Source of the DNA: Deltaproteobacteria bacterium
Lineage (GTDB): Bacteria > Myxococcota_A > UBA796 > GCA-2862545
Assembly: GCA_007693595.1 (NCBI GenBank)
Contig: REDI01000056.1
Span: 1 to 64,000 of the forward strand
DNA length: 64,000 bases
Direction: 5' to 3'
Numbering within the stretch: position 1 is the stretch's first letter; each line of letters starts with the position of its first letter. The notes under the pieces were generated by a model that made no database searches, had not been told where the DNA came from, and saw only the letters and a program-made list of their open reading frames with translations. This document shows, piece by piece, positions 7,119 through 16,556 of the stretch. Made by a program: the position numbers and the translations under genes.

Positions 7119-9380
7119 ATGATCGGCCGAACGCTCTGCTTTTCCTTCGCCCTCGCCCTCGCTCCCAGCGGCGCGCTCGCCACCACCATCGCGGTGATGG
7201 AGTTCGACAACGCGACAGACGACCTCGACTGGGCGCCGCTCGGCAAGGGCTTTCAAGAGATGTTCTTGGTCGACCTCGACAAAGCCGAGAGCCTCCAGAC
7301 GGTCCCGCGCCAGACCCTGCGGGAGCAAGCCCTCGCCCTGAACGTCCCCCGCCCCGCCGACAGCTCCCATCGTCGTGCCCTCGCCGAGCGCGCGGGCGCC
7401 TCGCACCTGCTCTACGGCAGCTTCCGCGTCGACGGCCAAGAGATGAGTCTGCGGGTGGAGCTCCTCGACACGGCCAACGATCGCGTGATCATGAAAGAAG
7501 TGCGCACCGGAGAGGCCGAGGCCTTCTTCGAGCTCCAAAAAGATGTGCTGCAAGCATCCATAGGGGCGCTCGAACTCGATCTCAGCGCGCGGGAACGGGC
7601 CGAGACAGGCCGTCTACACACCGCCGACTTCTTGGCTTTTCAAGACTTCTCCCGCGGCCTCGATCTCTTCGATGCCCAGCGCTACGAGGCCAGTCTCACC
7701 GCCCTGCGGAGCGCCACGGAGCGCGACGTCCAGTTCGGGCTCGCCCAACTCACCCTCAAGGCCTACGAAGAGCTGATCGCGCAGACGCGCCAGAAGGCCC
7801 AGGCCATCCATGCGGTCCGCACCGAGGAGCGGCGACTCCAGCGGCTTCAGGCCGCCGGCGAGGAGGTCGAGGTCATCCGCCGCCTCCTCCAGGTCGCGCG
7901 TCGAGAGGGTCCTCAGCACACCCGCCTGCGCCTCGCCGCCCTCCACACCCTGGCGGTGGCCTACAGCAACGTCGGGCGACGGAATGGGCTCCGAGAGCTT
8001 CCACGGATCGAGGACCGCTTCGCACTGGCGCGTGCCGCAGACCAGCTCTGGGCCCGCTACCACACCGAGGCGTTGAAGCTCTGGCCCGCCCTCCCACTCC
8101 AGCCCTCCGAGACCTTCTACCGTGGCATGCCTCGTCTCGATCACTTCGACGAGGATCTCGAGCGCAACGCCAAGACCCTCTGGGAGCGGGGCGCCGACCA
8201 CCCCGAGAACCGTCGAAACGACCTGCTCTCGAACCTCCGCCAGTACGGGGCGACCGCGAGGGCGCTACACCTCTCGATGGCTGACCAGGTCGCCCTTCAC
8301 GACACATTCCTGGAGCTCGCGGTTCAGCTCGAACCCTCCGAGACCTGGATGCGCTACGCCAACGACGCCCGTCTCAAGGAGTACCGCCAGGTGCTCCGCT
8401 TCGACGACGCGACCCGCCTGCTCGAGAGCGAGGCCAGTCGAACCGAGAATGAGTGGAAGCTTCGCTCCCTCGCCAAAGAGATGGAGACGAACCGCGACTT
8501 CGTCGCCTTTCTCCAGAATGCGGGGCAGCCCCAGATCGCCCAGGAGTGGCTCCATCTGGGGCTCAACGGGACCTTCGGACCGAGCTCGAGCCTCATCAAT
8601 GGTAGGCGGCACTTCATGGACCGGGCCCTGAGCGCCGAGGCCCGACACCTCTTGACGCGGGCCCGGCGCACCACCCGGCGAGGCTACCTCCTCCTCGACG
8701 AGACTCCCTTGTGGTCGCACCATCCCAACAACAGCGTCAGCACCGGGCCACGGAGCGACGCCCGACGCACCACGTCGCTCCGCTATTACCAACAAAAACC
8801 AGATATCCTCGCCGCCCTCTTCTACGGAGGCGCCGAGCCCCTGAGCTCTCCCTCGCTACGCACCACGCTCTCGTTCCGTGCACCCGACGACTTCCAGCCG
8901 CACCGTGACGTCGCTCAAGGCCTCGTCAACGGCCGACCCGAGGTCGGGCTGCTCTTCGGGCTCGAGGATCTCGATGTCCCGCTTCAGACCACCGCGGAGG
9001 CAGAACAACGACGGATCGACCCCTCCCAGCCGCGCACCAGGCCCGATCGGGAGCTCACCCGGCCCATGACAGGCTACATGCTCCGGATCCGGGACCGGCG
9101 CGCAGAGCTGCTCCGTATCGTCGAAGCCGAGCGCGGCAGCTTCGATCGCAAAGAGCGCTTCGACGAGGAGCTCCTCGAGTCCGCCTCCCTCCGCCGATCC
9201 CAAGAGCGCATCCCCATCGAGCTCAAGGTTCAAGGCGATGCGATCACCATTCACGTCGGAGGCACCAAGATCCGGGCGCGCCTGCCGAGCGCCCCGCACG
9301 GCTTCATCGGCCTGTGGATCCAGGGACAAGGCTTCGTCGAGGTCGAGGGCATGGCGCTGAGCGGCCAGCCCGAGGGCTGA
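7119..9380 (+). CDS. Secreted CsgG/FlgO-like N-domain protein with long helical C-terminal part
   Basis: A 753-residue protein with a signal peptide (MIGRTLCFSFALALAPSGALA). Residues about 22-150 carry the pattern TIAVMEFDNATDDLDWAPLGKG, then LL-GSFRVDGQEMSLRVELLD, typical of FlgO/CsgG-like or TolB-N-like domains that sense or assemble in the periplasm. The rest is rich in Arg/Glu-containing helices with TPR-like spacing, including a probable coiled coil near residues 210-260, and ends in a beta-rich segment with a laminin-G-like feel (IGLWIQGQGFVEVEGM). Its role is unknown. It follows the upstream gene by 9 bases and converges on the radical SAM gene 36 bases downstream. Confidence 0.75.
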   Translation: MIGRTLCFSFALALAPSGALATTIAVMEFDNATDDLDWAPLGKGFQEMFLVDLDKAESLQTVPRQTLREQALALNVPRPADSSHRRALAERAGASHLLYGSFRVDGQEMSLRVELLDTANDRVIMKEVRTGEAEAFFELQKDVLQASIGALELDLSARERAETGRLHTADFLAFQDFSRGLDLFDAQRYEASLTALRSATERDVQFGLAQLTLKAYEELIAQTRQKAQAIHAVRTEERRLQRLQAAGEEVEVIRRLLQVARREGPQHTRLRLAALHTLAVAYSNVGRRNGLRELPRIEDRFALARAADQLWARYHTEALKLWPALPLQPSETFYRGMPRLDHFDEDLERNAKTLWERGADHPENRRNDLLSNLRQYGATARALHLSMADQVALHDTFLELAVQLEPSETWMRYANDARLKEYRQVLRFDDATRLLESEASRTENEWKLRSLAKEMETNRDFVAFLQNAGQPQIAQEWLHLGLNGTFGPSSSLINGRRHFMDRALSAEARHLLTRARRTTRRGYLLLDETPLWSHHPNNSVSTGPRSDARRTTSLRYYQQKPDILAALFYGGAEPLSSPSLRTTLSFRAPDDFQPHRDVAQGLVNGRPEVGLLFGLEDLDVPLQTTAEAEQRRIDPSQPRTRPDRELTRPMTGYMLRIRDRRAELLRIVEAERGSFDRKERFDEELLESASLRRSQERIPIELKVQGDAITIHVGGTKIRARLPSAPHGFIGLWIQGQGFVEVEGMALSGQPEG

Positions 9381-9416
9381 GTTCGGAGCGAGCGTCGCGC
9401 ACACAAGCCGACGGGT

Positions 9417-10340
9417 TCATAGGCCCCGAAGCGCCTCGGGCCGCAGGGGGATCCGCCCCGCGAGGGCGGCGTCGATGGTCGCCACGATCCGAGCGCGATC
9501 CCTGGGCAGACTTCCCGCGAGAGGCAGGTAGTTGCTGGCGTGGTTCGTTCGGAACAAGGCCCGCGTCGGACGCGCCTCGTCGACAAGGATCCGAAGCTCC
9601 CGCAGCAGCCCATAGAGATCGGGGAGCTGAAACCCGCGGCGCTCGCGGGTTCGGTCGAGGGGGGTGCCGGGGATCAGGGTGAGGGTCAGCGCCGCCAGAT
9701 AGTCGGGGTCCATACCAGTGATGAGCGCTGCCGACCCTTCGGCGTGCTCGATCGAGCGCTCGGTTCCTCCGGCGCCCAGAAGAAAGATCGCCGAGAGCGC
9801 AAGGCCGGCCGCACGGGCACGATGGGCCGCGTCGATGTGGCTCTGGACCAGATAGTCTTGGGTGCGAGGCACCGGGCGACCCTGTGAGTCGAGGGGTCGA
9901 GGGCCCTTCGCGAGAGCGCGCAGGGTGAGCTCATCGCCGGACTCCGGGCCCATGTAGAGCAGCTTCAGCCCGAGACGACGGAGCTGCTGTAGCTCCTCGG
10001 CGGACTTATCAAGGACGTTTCGAGCCATCGCGTAGCAGGAGACCTGCCGAACCCAAGGCATGAGTTCCGCGATGGCTCCGAGGATCGACTCCCAATGATC
10101 CATGGGCATGCAGAGCGCATCGCCATCGGCGATAAAGACCTTCTCGAAGCGAGGGCCGAGCTGCTCGGCGGCCATCGACAGGTCCTCGAGGCAGTCCTGG
10201 ATGGTGCGAAGCGAGAAGCGTGGTTTATCACGGTACATATCGCAGTATGTGCAGTTGTTCCAAGAACAGCCGACCGTGGCCTGCAGGATGTAGCTGCGGG
10301 CCTCGGAGGGCGGACGATAGATCTTCCCTTGATAGCGCAT
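9417..10340 (-). CDS. Radical SAM protein (CX4CX2C cluster motif)
   Basis: A 307-residue radical SAM enzyme. The cluster motif is CSWNNCTYC with cysteines at 25, 30 and 33: a four-residue first gap instead of the usual three. This spacing occurs in a group of proteins often labelled HemN-like or COG1032-like. Other features fit a TIM barrel: KVFIADGDAL, LYMGPESGDE (the SAM-binding GE-like motif) and LTLTLIPGTPL. The substrate is unknown, and no carrier or maturation partner is adjacent. It lies 18 bases after the kinase stop on the same strand and may be co-transcribed. There is no Shine-Dalgarno before the ATG; see the GTTA element upstream. Confidence 0.87.
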   Translation of the reverse strand: MRYQGKIYRPPSEARSYILQATVGCSWNNCTYCDMYRDKPRFSLRTIQDCLEDLSMAAEQLGPRFEKVFIADGDALCMPMDHWESILGAIAELMPWVRQVSCYAMARNVLDKSAEELQQLRRLGLKLLYMGPESGDELTLRALAKGPRPLDSQGRPVPRTQDYLVQSHIDAAHRARAAGLALSAIFLLGAGGTERSIEHAEGSAALITGMDPDYLAALTLTLIPGTPLDRTRERRGFQLPDLYGLLRELRILVDEARPTRALFRTNHASNYLPLAGSLPRDRARIVATIDAALAGRIPLRPEALRGL

Positions 10341-10346
10341 GGGCTC

Positions 10347-10353
10347 GCCCTAA
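10347..10353 (-). promoter_or_regulatory. GTTA element 10 bases before the radical SAM start
   Basis: Read on the minus strand, GGTTAGGGC places TTA exactly 10 bases ahead of the ATG at 10340, inside the 18-base gap after the kinase gene. No Shine-Dalgarno sequence is present in that gap. Confidence 0.35.
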
Positions 10354-10358
10354 CCGGA

Positions 10359-12374
10359 TCAGCGCATGTCGAGGCGCAGGGTGGGCTCCCCTCGTCCCGG
10401 CGCGAGCAGCAAGGCCTCGGGAGAAGCGCGCTCGGGCAGCTCGAAGCAGAGGGTGCCCGCGACGGTCTGACCCGCCGGGAAGCTAGGGATCGCCTCGAGC
10501 GCTCCCGAGGTCGCCAGACGGCAGCGCATGTCGATCTCGTAACGGACACCGTCTGCGCTCAGGGTGAAGGGCGCGGTGGGGCTACGGCTCTGACGGGTGC
10601 CATTGGTGATGGCGACGTCGAGCAGCAGCAGGATCCGCCCCGGAGCCGCCTCCATCTTGAAGACCCCTTGCTGCACCCCTCGGACGGTGCGCGCGCGCTT
10701 GAGTTCGACGGTCCACCCCTGCACCGTGCGCCGGGACGGCGCGATCGGGTCCGAGGCGCTGGACCGCACGGCCGGAGCGGGCTCGGACGTCGCCTCGGCG
10801 GGGGGCGGAGGAGCGGGCCGCGGTGCCTTCGACGTCTGAGAGGGGGAGGGCGAAGGCGGAGACTCGGTCGGGAGAGCGGGCGGCGGCTCATCCGTCGAGG
10901 GAGCGGGCGCGCTGGGCGGGACGGGCTCCGGGTCGGTCTTCACCGGCGCGGGCGGATCGGAGACGACCGGAGCTGGTTCACCGGCTCGCGCGTCAGACTC
11001 TCGCTCTTCGAGGCCCCGCTCCTCGAGGACCGACGCGCCGGCCTCCGTCGGGGCCCGAGGCTGCGCTAGGGGTCGCGAAGACTCCACGCGCTCTCCCGCT
11101 TCGAACGAGCGCTCGATGGGCGGCGACTCAGACAGGTCTTCGAGCGCCGCGATCCCCCACCACGCAAGCCCTGTCACCCCAAAGACGATCAGGCCAAGCG
11201 CCACCAGAGCGAGCCCGACCACCCCAGAGAAGATCAGGAACCACAGGAGGAGCAGACCGATGCCACCGCGTCGGGTCGGCGCGCGATCCCAGGGCTCATC
11301 ATAGCGGATCGGGGCGCCCTCCTCGCGCTCTGAAAGCGGAGGTTCCTCCGGCGGCGGGGGGGCGGAGTCGGACGCGCTAGGCTCGGGCGGCGGCTCCACC
11401 TGCTCTTTCTCCTCCACGGGAAAGTAGGTCTCTTGGGAGGGGCCTCGTCCCGACGAGGATCCGAGCCCCCGCGGGAAGGAGCGCTTGGGAAGCTCGAGCG
11501 GCGCGGACGCGACCACGGGTCCGATCCCCGACAGGGTCGAGACCTTTCCCTCGCTGAGCACGCGGACCAAGGTCGTGCAGTCCGCGATGCGCTCATCGAG
11601 GGAGGGGGCGAGGGCACCCCGGATCGCCTGGACCACGCGCAGTGGGAGGTCCGGCTGCACATCGGCGGGATCGTCATACTGCCCATCGCGGGCCGCCGCG
11701 AGGATGTCGACGTAGCTCTCGCCCTGAAAGGCGCGCCGACCGAGGGCGAGCTCATAGAGGATCGCACCGAGCGCGAAGACGTCGGCGGCAGGCCCTACGG
11801 TCGAGGCGTGGGTCTGCTCCGGCGCCATGTAGCACGGGGTGCCCATGCCCAGCCCCGTACGGGTTCGGAGCCGCCCCGACTTCTGCTCCAACACCTCCTC
11901 GACGACCTTGGCGATGCCGAAGTCCGCGACCTTGGGTTGGAAGCCGCCTGGCATGGGCGCGAGCAGCACGTTGGCGGGTTTGAGGTCCCGGTGGACCACC
12001 CCGTGCTTGTGCGCGTGATCCACCCCTGCGAGGATCCCCATAAAGATCTTCTCCGCCTCGTCGAGAGTCGGCCGGTGCTCGTCGAGCCACTCGTCGAGCG
12101 CGGGCCCCTCGACCAGCTCCATGACGAGCGCCGGCGCGTGATCCACGTCGAGGATGTCGGTAACGACCACGATGTTCGGGTGACGAAGGCGTGCTTGCAG
12201 CCGCCCTTCGAGCAGCAGCCGCTCCCGGATCTCGGGCGAGGGCAGGTGGAGCAGCTTGACGGCGTGCTGGCTCCCGAGCGCGATGTGACGCGCCACATAG
12301 ACCGTCGCCATGCCCCCGCTCGCGAGGGTGCGCTCGATCTCGTACCGGCCGTGGATCACCTGACCCGGACGCAT
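10359..12374 (-). CDS. Transmembrane eukaryote-like Ser/Thr protein kinase with extracytoplasmic DUF4352-like domain
   Basis: A 671-residue PknB-type kinase. I chose the ATG at 12374 because it precedes GRYEIERTLASGGMATVY directly; the open frame upstream is Arg/Ser-rich read-through. The kinase domain (about 10-275) is complete: Gly-rich loop, Lys40 in HAVKLL, VVHRDLKPAN, VADFGIAK and APEQ. A proline/charged juxtamembrane linker follows, then hydrophobic segments around 355-395. A second Pro/Ser-rich linker leads to a beta-rich C-terminal domain (about 550-671) with the WTVELKRA, LLLLDVAITN and FSLPE-like pattern of DUF4352. The domain order implies an envelope sensor signalling to the cytosol. 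The upstream lipoprotein gene on the same strand ends 25 bases before this start and may belong to the same unit. Confidence 0.9.
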   Translation of the reverse strand: MRPGQVIHGRYEIERTLASGGMATVYVARHIALGSQHAVKLLHLPSPEIRERLLLEGRLQARLRHPNIVVVTDILDVDHAPALVMELVEGPALDEWLDEHRPTLDEAEKIFMGILAGVDHAHKHGVVHRDLKPANVLLAPMPGGFQPKVADFGIAKVVEEVLEQKSGRLRTRTGLGMGTPCYMAPEQTHASTVGPAADVFALGAILYELALGRRAFQGESYVDILAAARDGQYDDPADVQPDLPLRVVQAIRGALAPSLDERIADCTTLVRVLSEGKVSTLSGIGPVVASAPLELPKRSFPRGLGSSSGRGPSQETYFPVEEKEQVEPPPEPSASDSAPPPPEEPPLSEREEGAPIRYDEPWDRAPTRRGGIGLLLLWFLIFSGVVGLALVALGLIVFGVTGLAWWGIAALEDLSESPPIERSFEAGERVESSRPLAQPRAPTEAGASVLEERGLEERESDARAGEPAPVVSDPPAPVKTDPEPVPPSAPAPSTDEPPPALPTESPPSPSPSQTSKAPRPAPPPPAEATSEPAPAVRSSASDPIAPSRRTVQGWTVELKRARTVRGVQQGVFKMEAAPGRILLLLDVAITNGTRQSRSPTAPFTLSADGVRYEIDMRCRLATSGALEAIPSFPAGQTVAGTLCFELPERASPEALLLAPGRGEPTLRLDMR

Positions 12375-12399
12375 GAGGCCTCCATCGCCGTCACCGGGG

Positions 12400-12846
12400 T
12401 CATAGGCAGGGCTGTAGATTGAAGGTGACCTCGAACTCGAGCTCCCGGATCGGAGCAGGTCGCCCCTCGACCAAGGTGCCGGCGCTCTCGTGAACCAGGA
12501 CCCCGCTGAGAGAGCCGATGAGCCTCCCGCCCGGGGACTCCAGCACCATGGTCGTCTTCGCCCCGGACCGATCCGACACAAACCGCTCCCCGTCGACCTC
12601 GAGCACGACGTGACGTTTCTCGGGCTTGCGGGGAGGCTCGGCGCTGATGAGCGAAAAGCCCTCGCCGCGGAGCCGAAGCTCGCGCCCCTGTGGCGAGTCG
12701 ACCCCGCAAGAGCTGCCCTCCGAGCCGGAGAAGCGGCCCTTCATCGCGGGTTCGTGGGCCCGCAGGACCTTGGCTCGAAAGCCCTCGCCCTTCACCACCG
12801 AGGCGCACCCGGCGAGGACCAGGCAACCGATCAACAGCACGCGCAC
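12400..12846 (-). CDS. Small lipoprotein of unknown function
   Basis: A 148-residue predicted lipoprotein. The GTG at 12846 is favoured because GGAGG lies 5 bases upstream and translation starts straight into a lipoprotein signal (MRVLLIGCLVLAGC, lipidated Cys14). An ATG at 12885 would add an implausible charged extension. The mature part is beta-rich with a VVLEVDGERFVSDRSG block and one further Cys pair. It resembles the outer domain of the adjacent kinase only in general composition. The gene precedes the kinase on the same strand by 25 bases, so the product could be an accessory of that kinase; this is inference from position. Confidence 0.7.
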   Translation of the reverse strand: MRVLLIGCLVLAGCASVVKGEGFRAKVLRAHEPAMKGRFSGSEGSSCGVDSPQGRELRLRGEGFSLISAEPPRKPEKRHVVLEVDGERFVSDRSGAKTTMVLESPGGRLIGSLSGVLVHESAGTLVEGRPAPIRELEFEVTFNLQPCL

Positions 12847-13015
12847 CGACACCTCCGCACCGCAGCTTACTCGATCGGAATCCATCGGCGAGTCTCTGTA
12901 GGCGGGCTGACGGCCAGCTCGGGGGTGGTCATGGCATGCATCCGTGTTCAAGCTACTGCTACGGTAGAGCGCACCCGCGCACCCTCACCTCCAGCAACCG
13001 GGCAAGGAACACGCG

Positions 13016-13324
13016 ATGGCCTCCAAAAAGACGGACCGTCAAGGCGAGACCCTGACGCGCGAGAAAGTCAAGAAGCCAAAGAAGTTCAGGGTGCTCCTTC
13101 ATAACGACGACTACACCTCCATGGAGTTCGTCGTGTGGGTCCTGACCCACATCTTCAAGCACTCTCCCACCGCCGCGACAAGAATCATGCTGCAGTGCCA
13201 CCGAACTGGCATCGGCGTCGCCGGCGTCTTCACCAAAGAGATCGCCGAGACCAAGGTCGATCAGGTGCTCGATCTCGCGCGCGAGAACGGCCACCCCCTA
13301 CAATGCACCATGGAAGAGGAGTAG
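13016..13324 (+). CDS. clpS: ATP-dependent Clp protease adaptor ClpS
   Basis: A 102-residue adaptor that delivers N-degron substrates to ClpA. The core [20 protein letters not shown] is the canonical N-degron pocket region, and the family's later [20 protein letters not shown] block is present. The N-terminal extension (about 20 residues, Lys/Thr-rich) is the flexible arm that threads into ClpA. AAGGAA lies 6 bases before the ATG. The clpA start is only 2 bases beyond the stop, so the pair is translationally coupled, as is common for these genes. Confidence 0.96.
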   Translation: MASKKTDRQGETLTREKVKKPKKFRVLLHNDDYTSMEFVVWVLTHIFKHSPTAATRIMLQCHRTGIGVAGVFTKEIAETKVDQVLDLARENGHPLQCTMEEE

Positions 13325-13326
13325 CC

Positions 13327-15615
13327 ATGCTCGGAGATGCCCTCCGTGTCGCGATCGGCCAAGCCGCAGAGCGCGCTGCCCACAGCCGCCACGAGCTGCT
13401 GACCCTCGATCACATCCTGCTTGGCCTGCTCGCCGACCCCGACGCGAGCGAAGTGCTCGAAGCCTGCGGGGCCGACCTCCGCGCCCTCGAAGCAGACGTC
13501 GAGGCCTTGTTCGCCGATCTCGAGCCCGTCCCCGAGGACATGCCCTACTCCCATCCAGGCCAGACACGCGCCTTTCAGCGGGTCATCGGGCGAGCGATGG
13601 CCCACGTCGAGAGCTCGGGCAAGTCGCAGGTCACGGGAGCCAACGTGCTGGTGGCGCTCTTCAGCGAGTCGGACTCCCAAGCGGTCTTCGTGCTCCACAA
13701 GCATGGTGTCGACCGCCTCAAGGTCACCCAATACATCAGCCACGGCATCCGGGCCGACGGCAAAGGGCGAACCAAGGCGGTGGCGCCGATGGGGAGTGGC
13801 GAAGGCGCCGAAGATCCCGATGAAGGGCTCTCAGGCGACGCGCTCGCAGACTTCACCACCGATCTCTGGGCTCGCGCCGAGGCCGGACGCATCGATCCGC
13901 TGATCGGTCGCGAGGTCGAGCTCCAGCGTGCCATCCACATCCTGGCGCGCCGGCGCAAGAACAACCCCTTGTTCATCGGAGACTCCGGCGTCGGCAAGAC
14001 CGCCATCGTCGAGGGCCTCGCGCGCCGCATCTTCGAGGGGGACGTCCCCGAGATGCTGCGGGGCATCAAGATCTACAGCCTCGACCTCGGCGCGCTCATG
14101 GCGGGCACGCGCTACCGCGGCGACTTCGAAGACCGACTCAAGAGCGTCATCAACGAGCTCATCGACCGCGACGACGCGATCCTCTTCATCGACGAGATCC
14201 ACATGATCGTGGGCGCCGGGGCGACCTCAGGCGGCACCATGGACGCCTCAAACCTGCTCAAACCTGCACTCAGCGCCGGCGAGATCCGCTGCATCGGCAG
14301 CACCACCCACGAGGACTTCCGCCAGAGCTTCGGCAAGGACAAGGCCTTGGCGCGGCGCTTCCAGACCATCGACGTCGTCGAGCCCTCCGTCGACGAGACC
14401 GTCTCGATCCTCAGCGGCCTCGCCGAACGCTACGCCAAGCATCACAACGTCTCGTACGAACCCGACGCCATCGAGGCCTGCGCCAAGCTCTCGGCGCGGC
14501 ACATCAACGGTCGCCAGCTACCCGACAAGGCCATCGATCTCCTCGACGAGGTCGGAGCCACCGTCAGACTCGCGGGCGGATCCACGGTCACCGTCTCCGA
14601 CGTCGAGGACACCGTCGCCAAGATGGCCCGCATCCCACCCAAGGCCGTGAGCACCGAAGACCGCGACCGCCTCAAGCACCTCTCCGAAGACCTCAAGAGG
14701 GTCATCTACGGCCAGGATCAGGCCATCGACGAGATCGTCACCGCCATCAAGATGAGCCGCGCGGGCATCGGTCACCCCGACAAGCCCACCGGCAGCTTCC
14801 TGTTCGCTGGGCCGACCGGAGTCGGCAAGACCGAGCTCGCGCGCCAGCTCGCTTCGGCCATGGGCGTCGAGTTCAAGCGCTTCGACATGTCCGAATACAT
14901 GGAGAAGCACTCCGTCAGCCGCCTGATCGGTGCGCCTCCGGGCTACGTCGGCTTCGATCAAGGGGGCCAGCTCACCGACGCCGTCCACAAGACGCCCCAC
15001 TGTGTGCTCGTGCTCGACGAGATCGAGAAGGCCCACCCCGACATCTTCAACATCCTGCTCCAGGTCATGGACCACGGGACCCTCACCGACAATAATGGCA
15101 GAAAGTCTGATTTCCGCAACGTCGTACTTATCATGACCACCAACGCCGGCGCGAGCGAGGGGGCCTCGGTGGGCTTCGTCGAGCAGGCGAACTCCGGTAG
15201 GGCCCATGCCGCCCTCAAGCGGTTGTTCCCCCCCGAGTTCCGCAACCGGCTCGACGCCGTGGTGTGGTTCAACAAGCTGCCCGAGCCGGTCATCCTCCGC
15301 GTGGTCGACAAGTTCCTGCTCGAGCTCGAGACCCAGCTCGGGGAGCGGAGCATCGCGATCATCGCCACCGACGCCGCTCGCGAGTTCTTCGCCAAAGAGG
15401 GCTACAAGCCAGAGTTCGGTGCGCGCGAGATGAACCGTGTCATCTCCGAGCACGTGAAGCGGGTGCTGGCGGACCTCATCCTGTTCGGGGACCTCGCAAA
15501 CGGAGGCACGGCCGAGATCGACTTCGTCGATGGCGAGGTCGTCGTCACCGCTCGACCCGCCCCGACACTCCCCGTGCCGATGCGATCCGAGCCCGAAGAC
15601 GTGGCGAGCGAGTAG
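13327..15615 (+). CDS. clpA: ATP-dependent Clp protease ATP-binding subunit ClpA
   Basis: A 762-residue AAA+ unfoldase, the usual ClpA length. The start at 13327 fits the ClpA N-domain (LGDALRVAIGQAAERAAHSRHE) and the spacing from clpS. The first AAA module has Walker A GDSGVGKT (about 218) and Walker B ILFIDEIH. The second has Walker A GPTGVGKT (about 495) and VLVLDEIEK, and there is no ClpB-type coiled-coil middle domain. With ClpS nearby, it would unfold N-degron substrates for ClpP, which is not in this window. Codons around 15088-15135 (LTDNNGRKSDFRNVVL) are noticeably AT-rich compared with the rest of the gene. Confidence 0.96.
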   Translation: MLGDALRVAIGQAAERAAHSRHELLTLDHILLGLLADPDASEVLEACGADLRALEADVEALFADLEPVPEDMPYSHPGQTRAFQRVIGRAMAHVESSGKSQVTGANVLVALFSESDSQAVFVLHKHGVDRLKVTQYISHGIRADGKGRTKAVAPMGSGEGAEDPDEGLSGDALADFTTDLWARAEAGRIDPLIGREVELQRAIHILARRRKNNPLFIGDSGVGKTAIVEGLARRIFEGDVPEMLRGIKIYSLDLGALMAGTRYRGDFEDRLKSVINELIDRDDAILFIDEIHMIVGAGATSGGTMDASNLLKPALSAGEIRCIGSTTHEDFRQSFGKDKALARRFQTIDVVEPSVDETVSILSGLAERYAKHHNVSYEPDAIEACAKLSARHINGRQLPDKAIDLLDEVGATVRLAGGSTVTVSDVEDTVAKMARIPPKAVSTEDRDRLKHLSEDLKRVIYGQDQAIDEIVTAIKMSRAGIGHPDKPTGSFLFAGPTGVGKTELARQLASAMGVEFKRFDMSEYMEKHSVSRLIGAPPGYVGFDQGGQLTDAVHKTPHCVLVLDEIEKAHPDIFNILLQVMDHGTLTDNNGRKSDFRNVVLIMTTNAGASEGASVGFVEQANSGRAHAALKRLFPPEFRNRLDAVVWFNKLPEPVILRVVDKFLLELETQLGERSIAIIATDAAREFFAKEGYKPEFGAREMNRVISEHVKRVLADLILFGDLANGGTAEIDFVDGEVVVTARPAPTLPVPMRSEPEDVASE

Positions 15616-15759
15616 CCCGCCAGCACAGGGTAGCCTCGCGCCGCGCGCGACGACTTCGGAGACACCCAGAGGGCGCTACGCCTCACGCCATCGCGGGAAC
15701 GCCCGGCGATTCGGCTCACGTCGGATCGTCCGGTGCTGCGGAACCCTCCCCCGATCCGG

Positions 15760-15765
15760 TATACT
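15760..15765 (+). promoter_or_regulatory. -10 element TATACT
   Basis: TATACT at 15760-15765 lies 20 bases before the ATG at 15786, with GGAGG in between. It would give a leader of about 14 bases. I see no convincing -35 hexamer at the expected distance. Confidence 0.4.
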
Positions 15766-15785
15766 GATCGCTTCACGGAGGACAC

Positions 15786-16181
15786 ATGGCCGGCTCCAAA
15801 CTCGACGCCCTCTTTCAGCAAGCGCGACGCTCCAGCGGGCAGAAGCGCGCCAGCCAGGTCAACGACGAAGACCGGCAGCGCTCCGGGGGCGACGACCCAA
15901 AGGTCCACAAGGCCAAAGACTCCGATCGGCTGATCCTCACCGAAGGGCGCGATGGGCGTATGCGCTACTACCTGGACGGCGAAGAGGTCCGGGTGGGCGA
16001 CCCCATCGAGGTCTACATCAACGACGCGAACGGATGGATATACGGAACCTTCCAGTGGACGGGTCGCGAGCGCCACGCCCCCAGCGTGCGCGTCGAGCTC
16101 CGGGCCCCCGAAGAGAGCGGCTCTTTCGTAGGCACCATGGATGCCACCTTGCCCAAGCACGCCCGCGTCCGGCGACCCTAG
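15786..16181 (+). CDS. DUF5348-like protein
   Basis: A 131-residue soluble protein. The N-terminal half is charged and probably disordered. The C-terminal half carries MRYYLDGEEVRVGDPIEVYI followed by NGWIYGTFQW, which matches the short beta-domain annotated as DUF5348. It has no signal peptide, membrane segment or Cys. GGAGG lies 4-5 bases upstream of the ATG. The function of this family is unknown to me. Confidence 0.7.
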   Translation: MAGSKLDALFQQARRSSGQKRASQVNDEDRQRSGGDDPKVHKAKDSDRLILTEGRDGRMRYYLDGEEVRVGDPIEVYINDANGWIYGTFQWTGRERHAPSVRVELRAPEESGSFVGTMDATLPKHARVRRP

Positions 16182-16556
16182 CAGCGAACAGCTCACGTCC
16201 CGCAGCTGCATCGCCGGCTCGAGACGGGGACGGTTCGTGTTGGCTGCGCTCCATCAAGCCCAGCCCGTGCTCCACCTCGCCCAATCCGCACCGAAGGCGC
16301 CGCGTGTCGGCGCGTCGCGCCTGCGCATCGTTCCGCCCTGCACCGCGCGGGCGGAAAAAATCCCACCCGCCTGTCCAGTCCCATGAACCCATCGCATCAA
16401 ACGGTAGAACCAAGACTACCACGGGCCTTCACTCTCGGCGCCACACCCCTTCCAACCCCATGATGGGGTTCTGCGCTCGACAGATCTTCGCCGCCTGCGT
16501 TAGAACGCAAAGCGGCAGGTGACTGCCACCGCAAGAACCGAGAAGGAGACACCATC
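16182..16556. other. 375-base non-coding region with palindromes upstream of a lipoprotein gene
   Basis: No convincing gene is seen. Three symmetric elements lie in the right half. AACCCCATGATGGGGTT (16454-16470) is a perfect 8+1+8 palindrome suited to a dimeric regulator. TGCGTT-ag-AACGCA (16496-16509) contains a GTTA element like those before other genes. GGCAG-gtga-CTGCC (16514-16527) forms a short stem with a GNRA-type loop. If transcription starts near 16513, the leader would be about 44 bases and begin with that stem. The left half shows nothing I can interpret. Confidence 0.5.
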
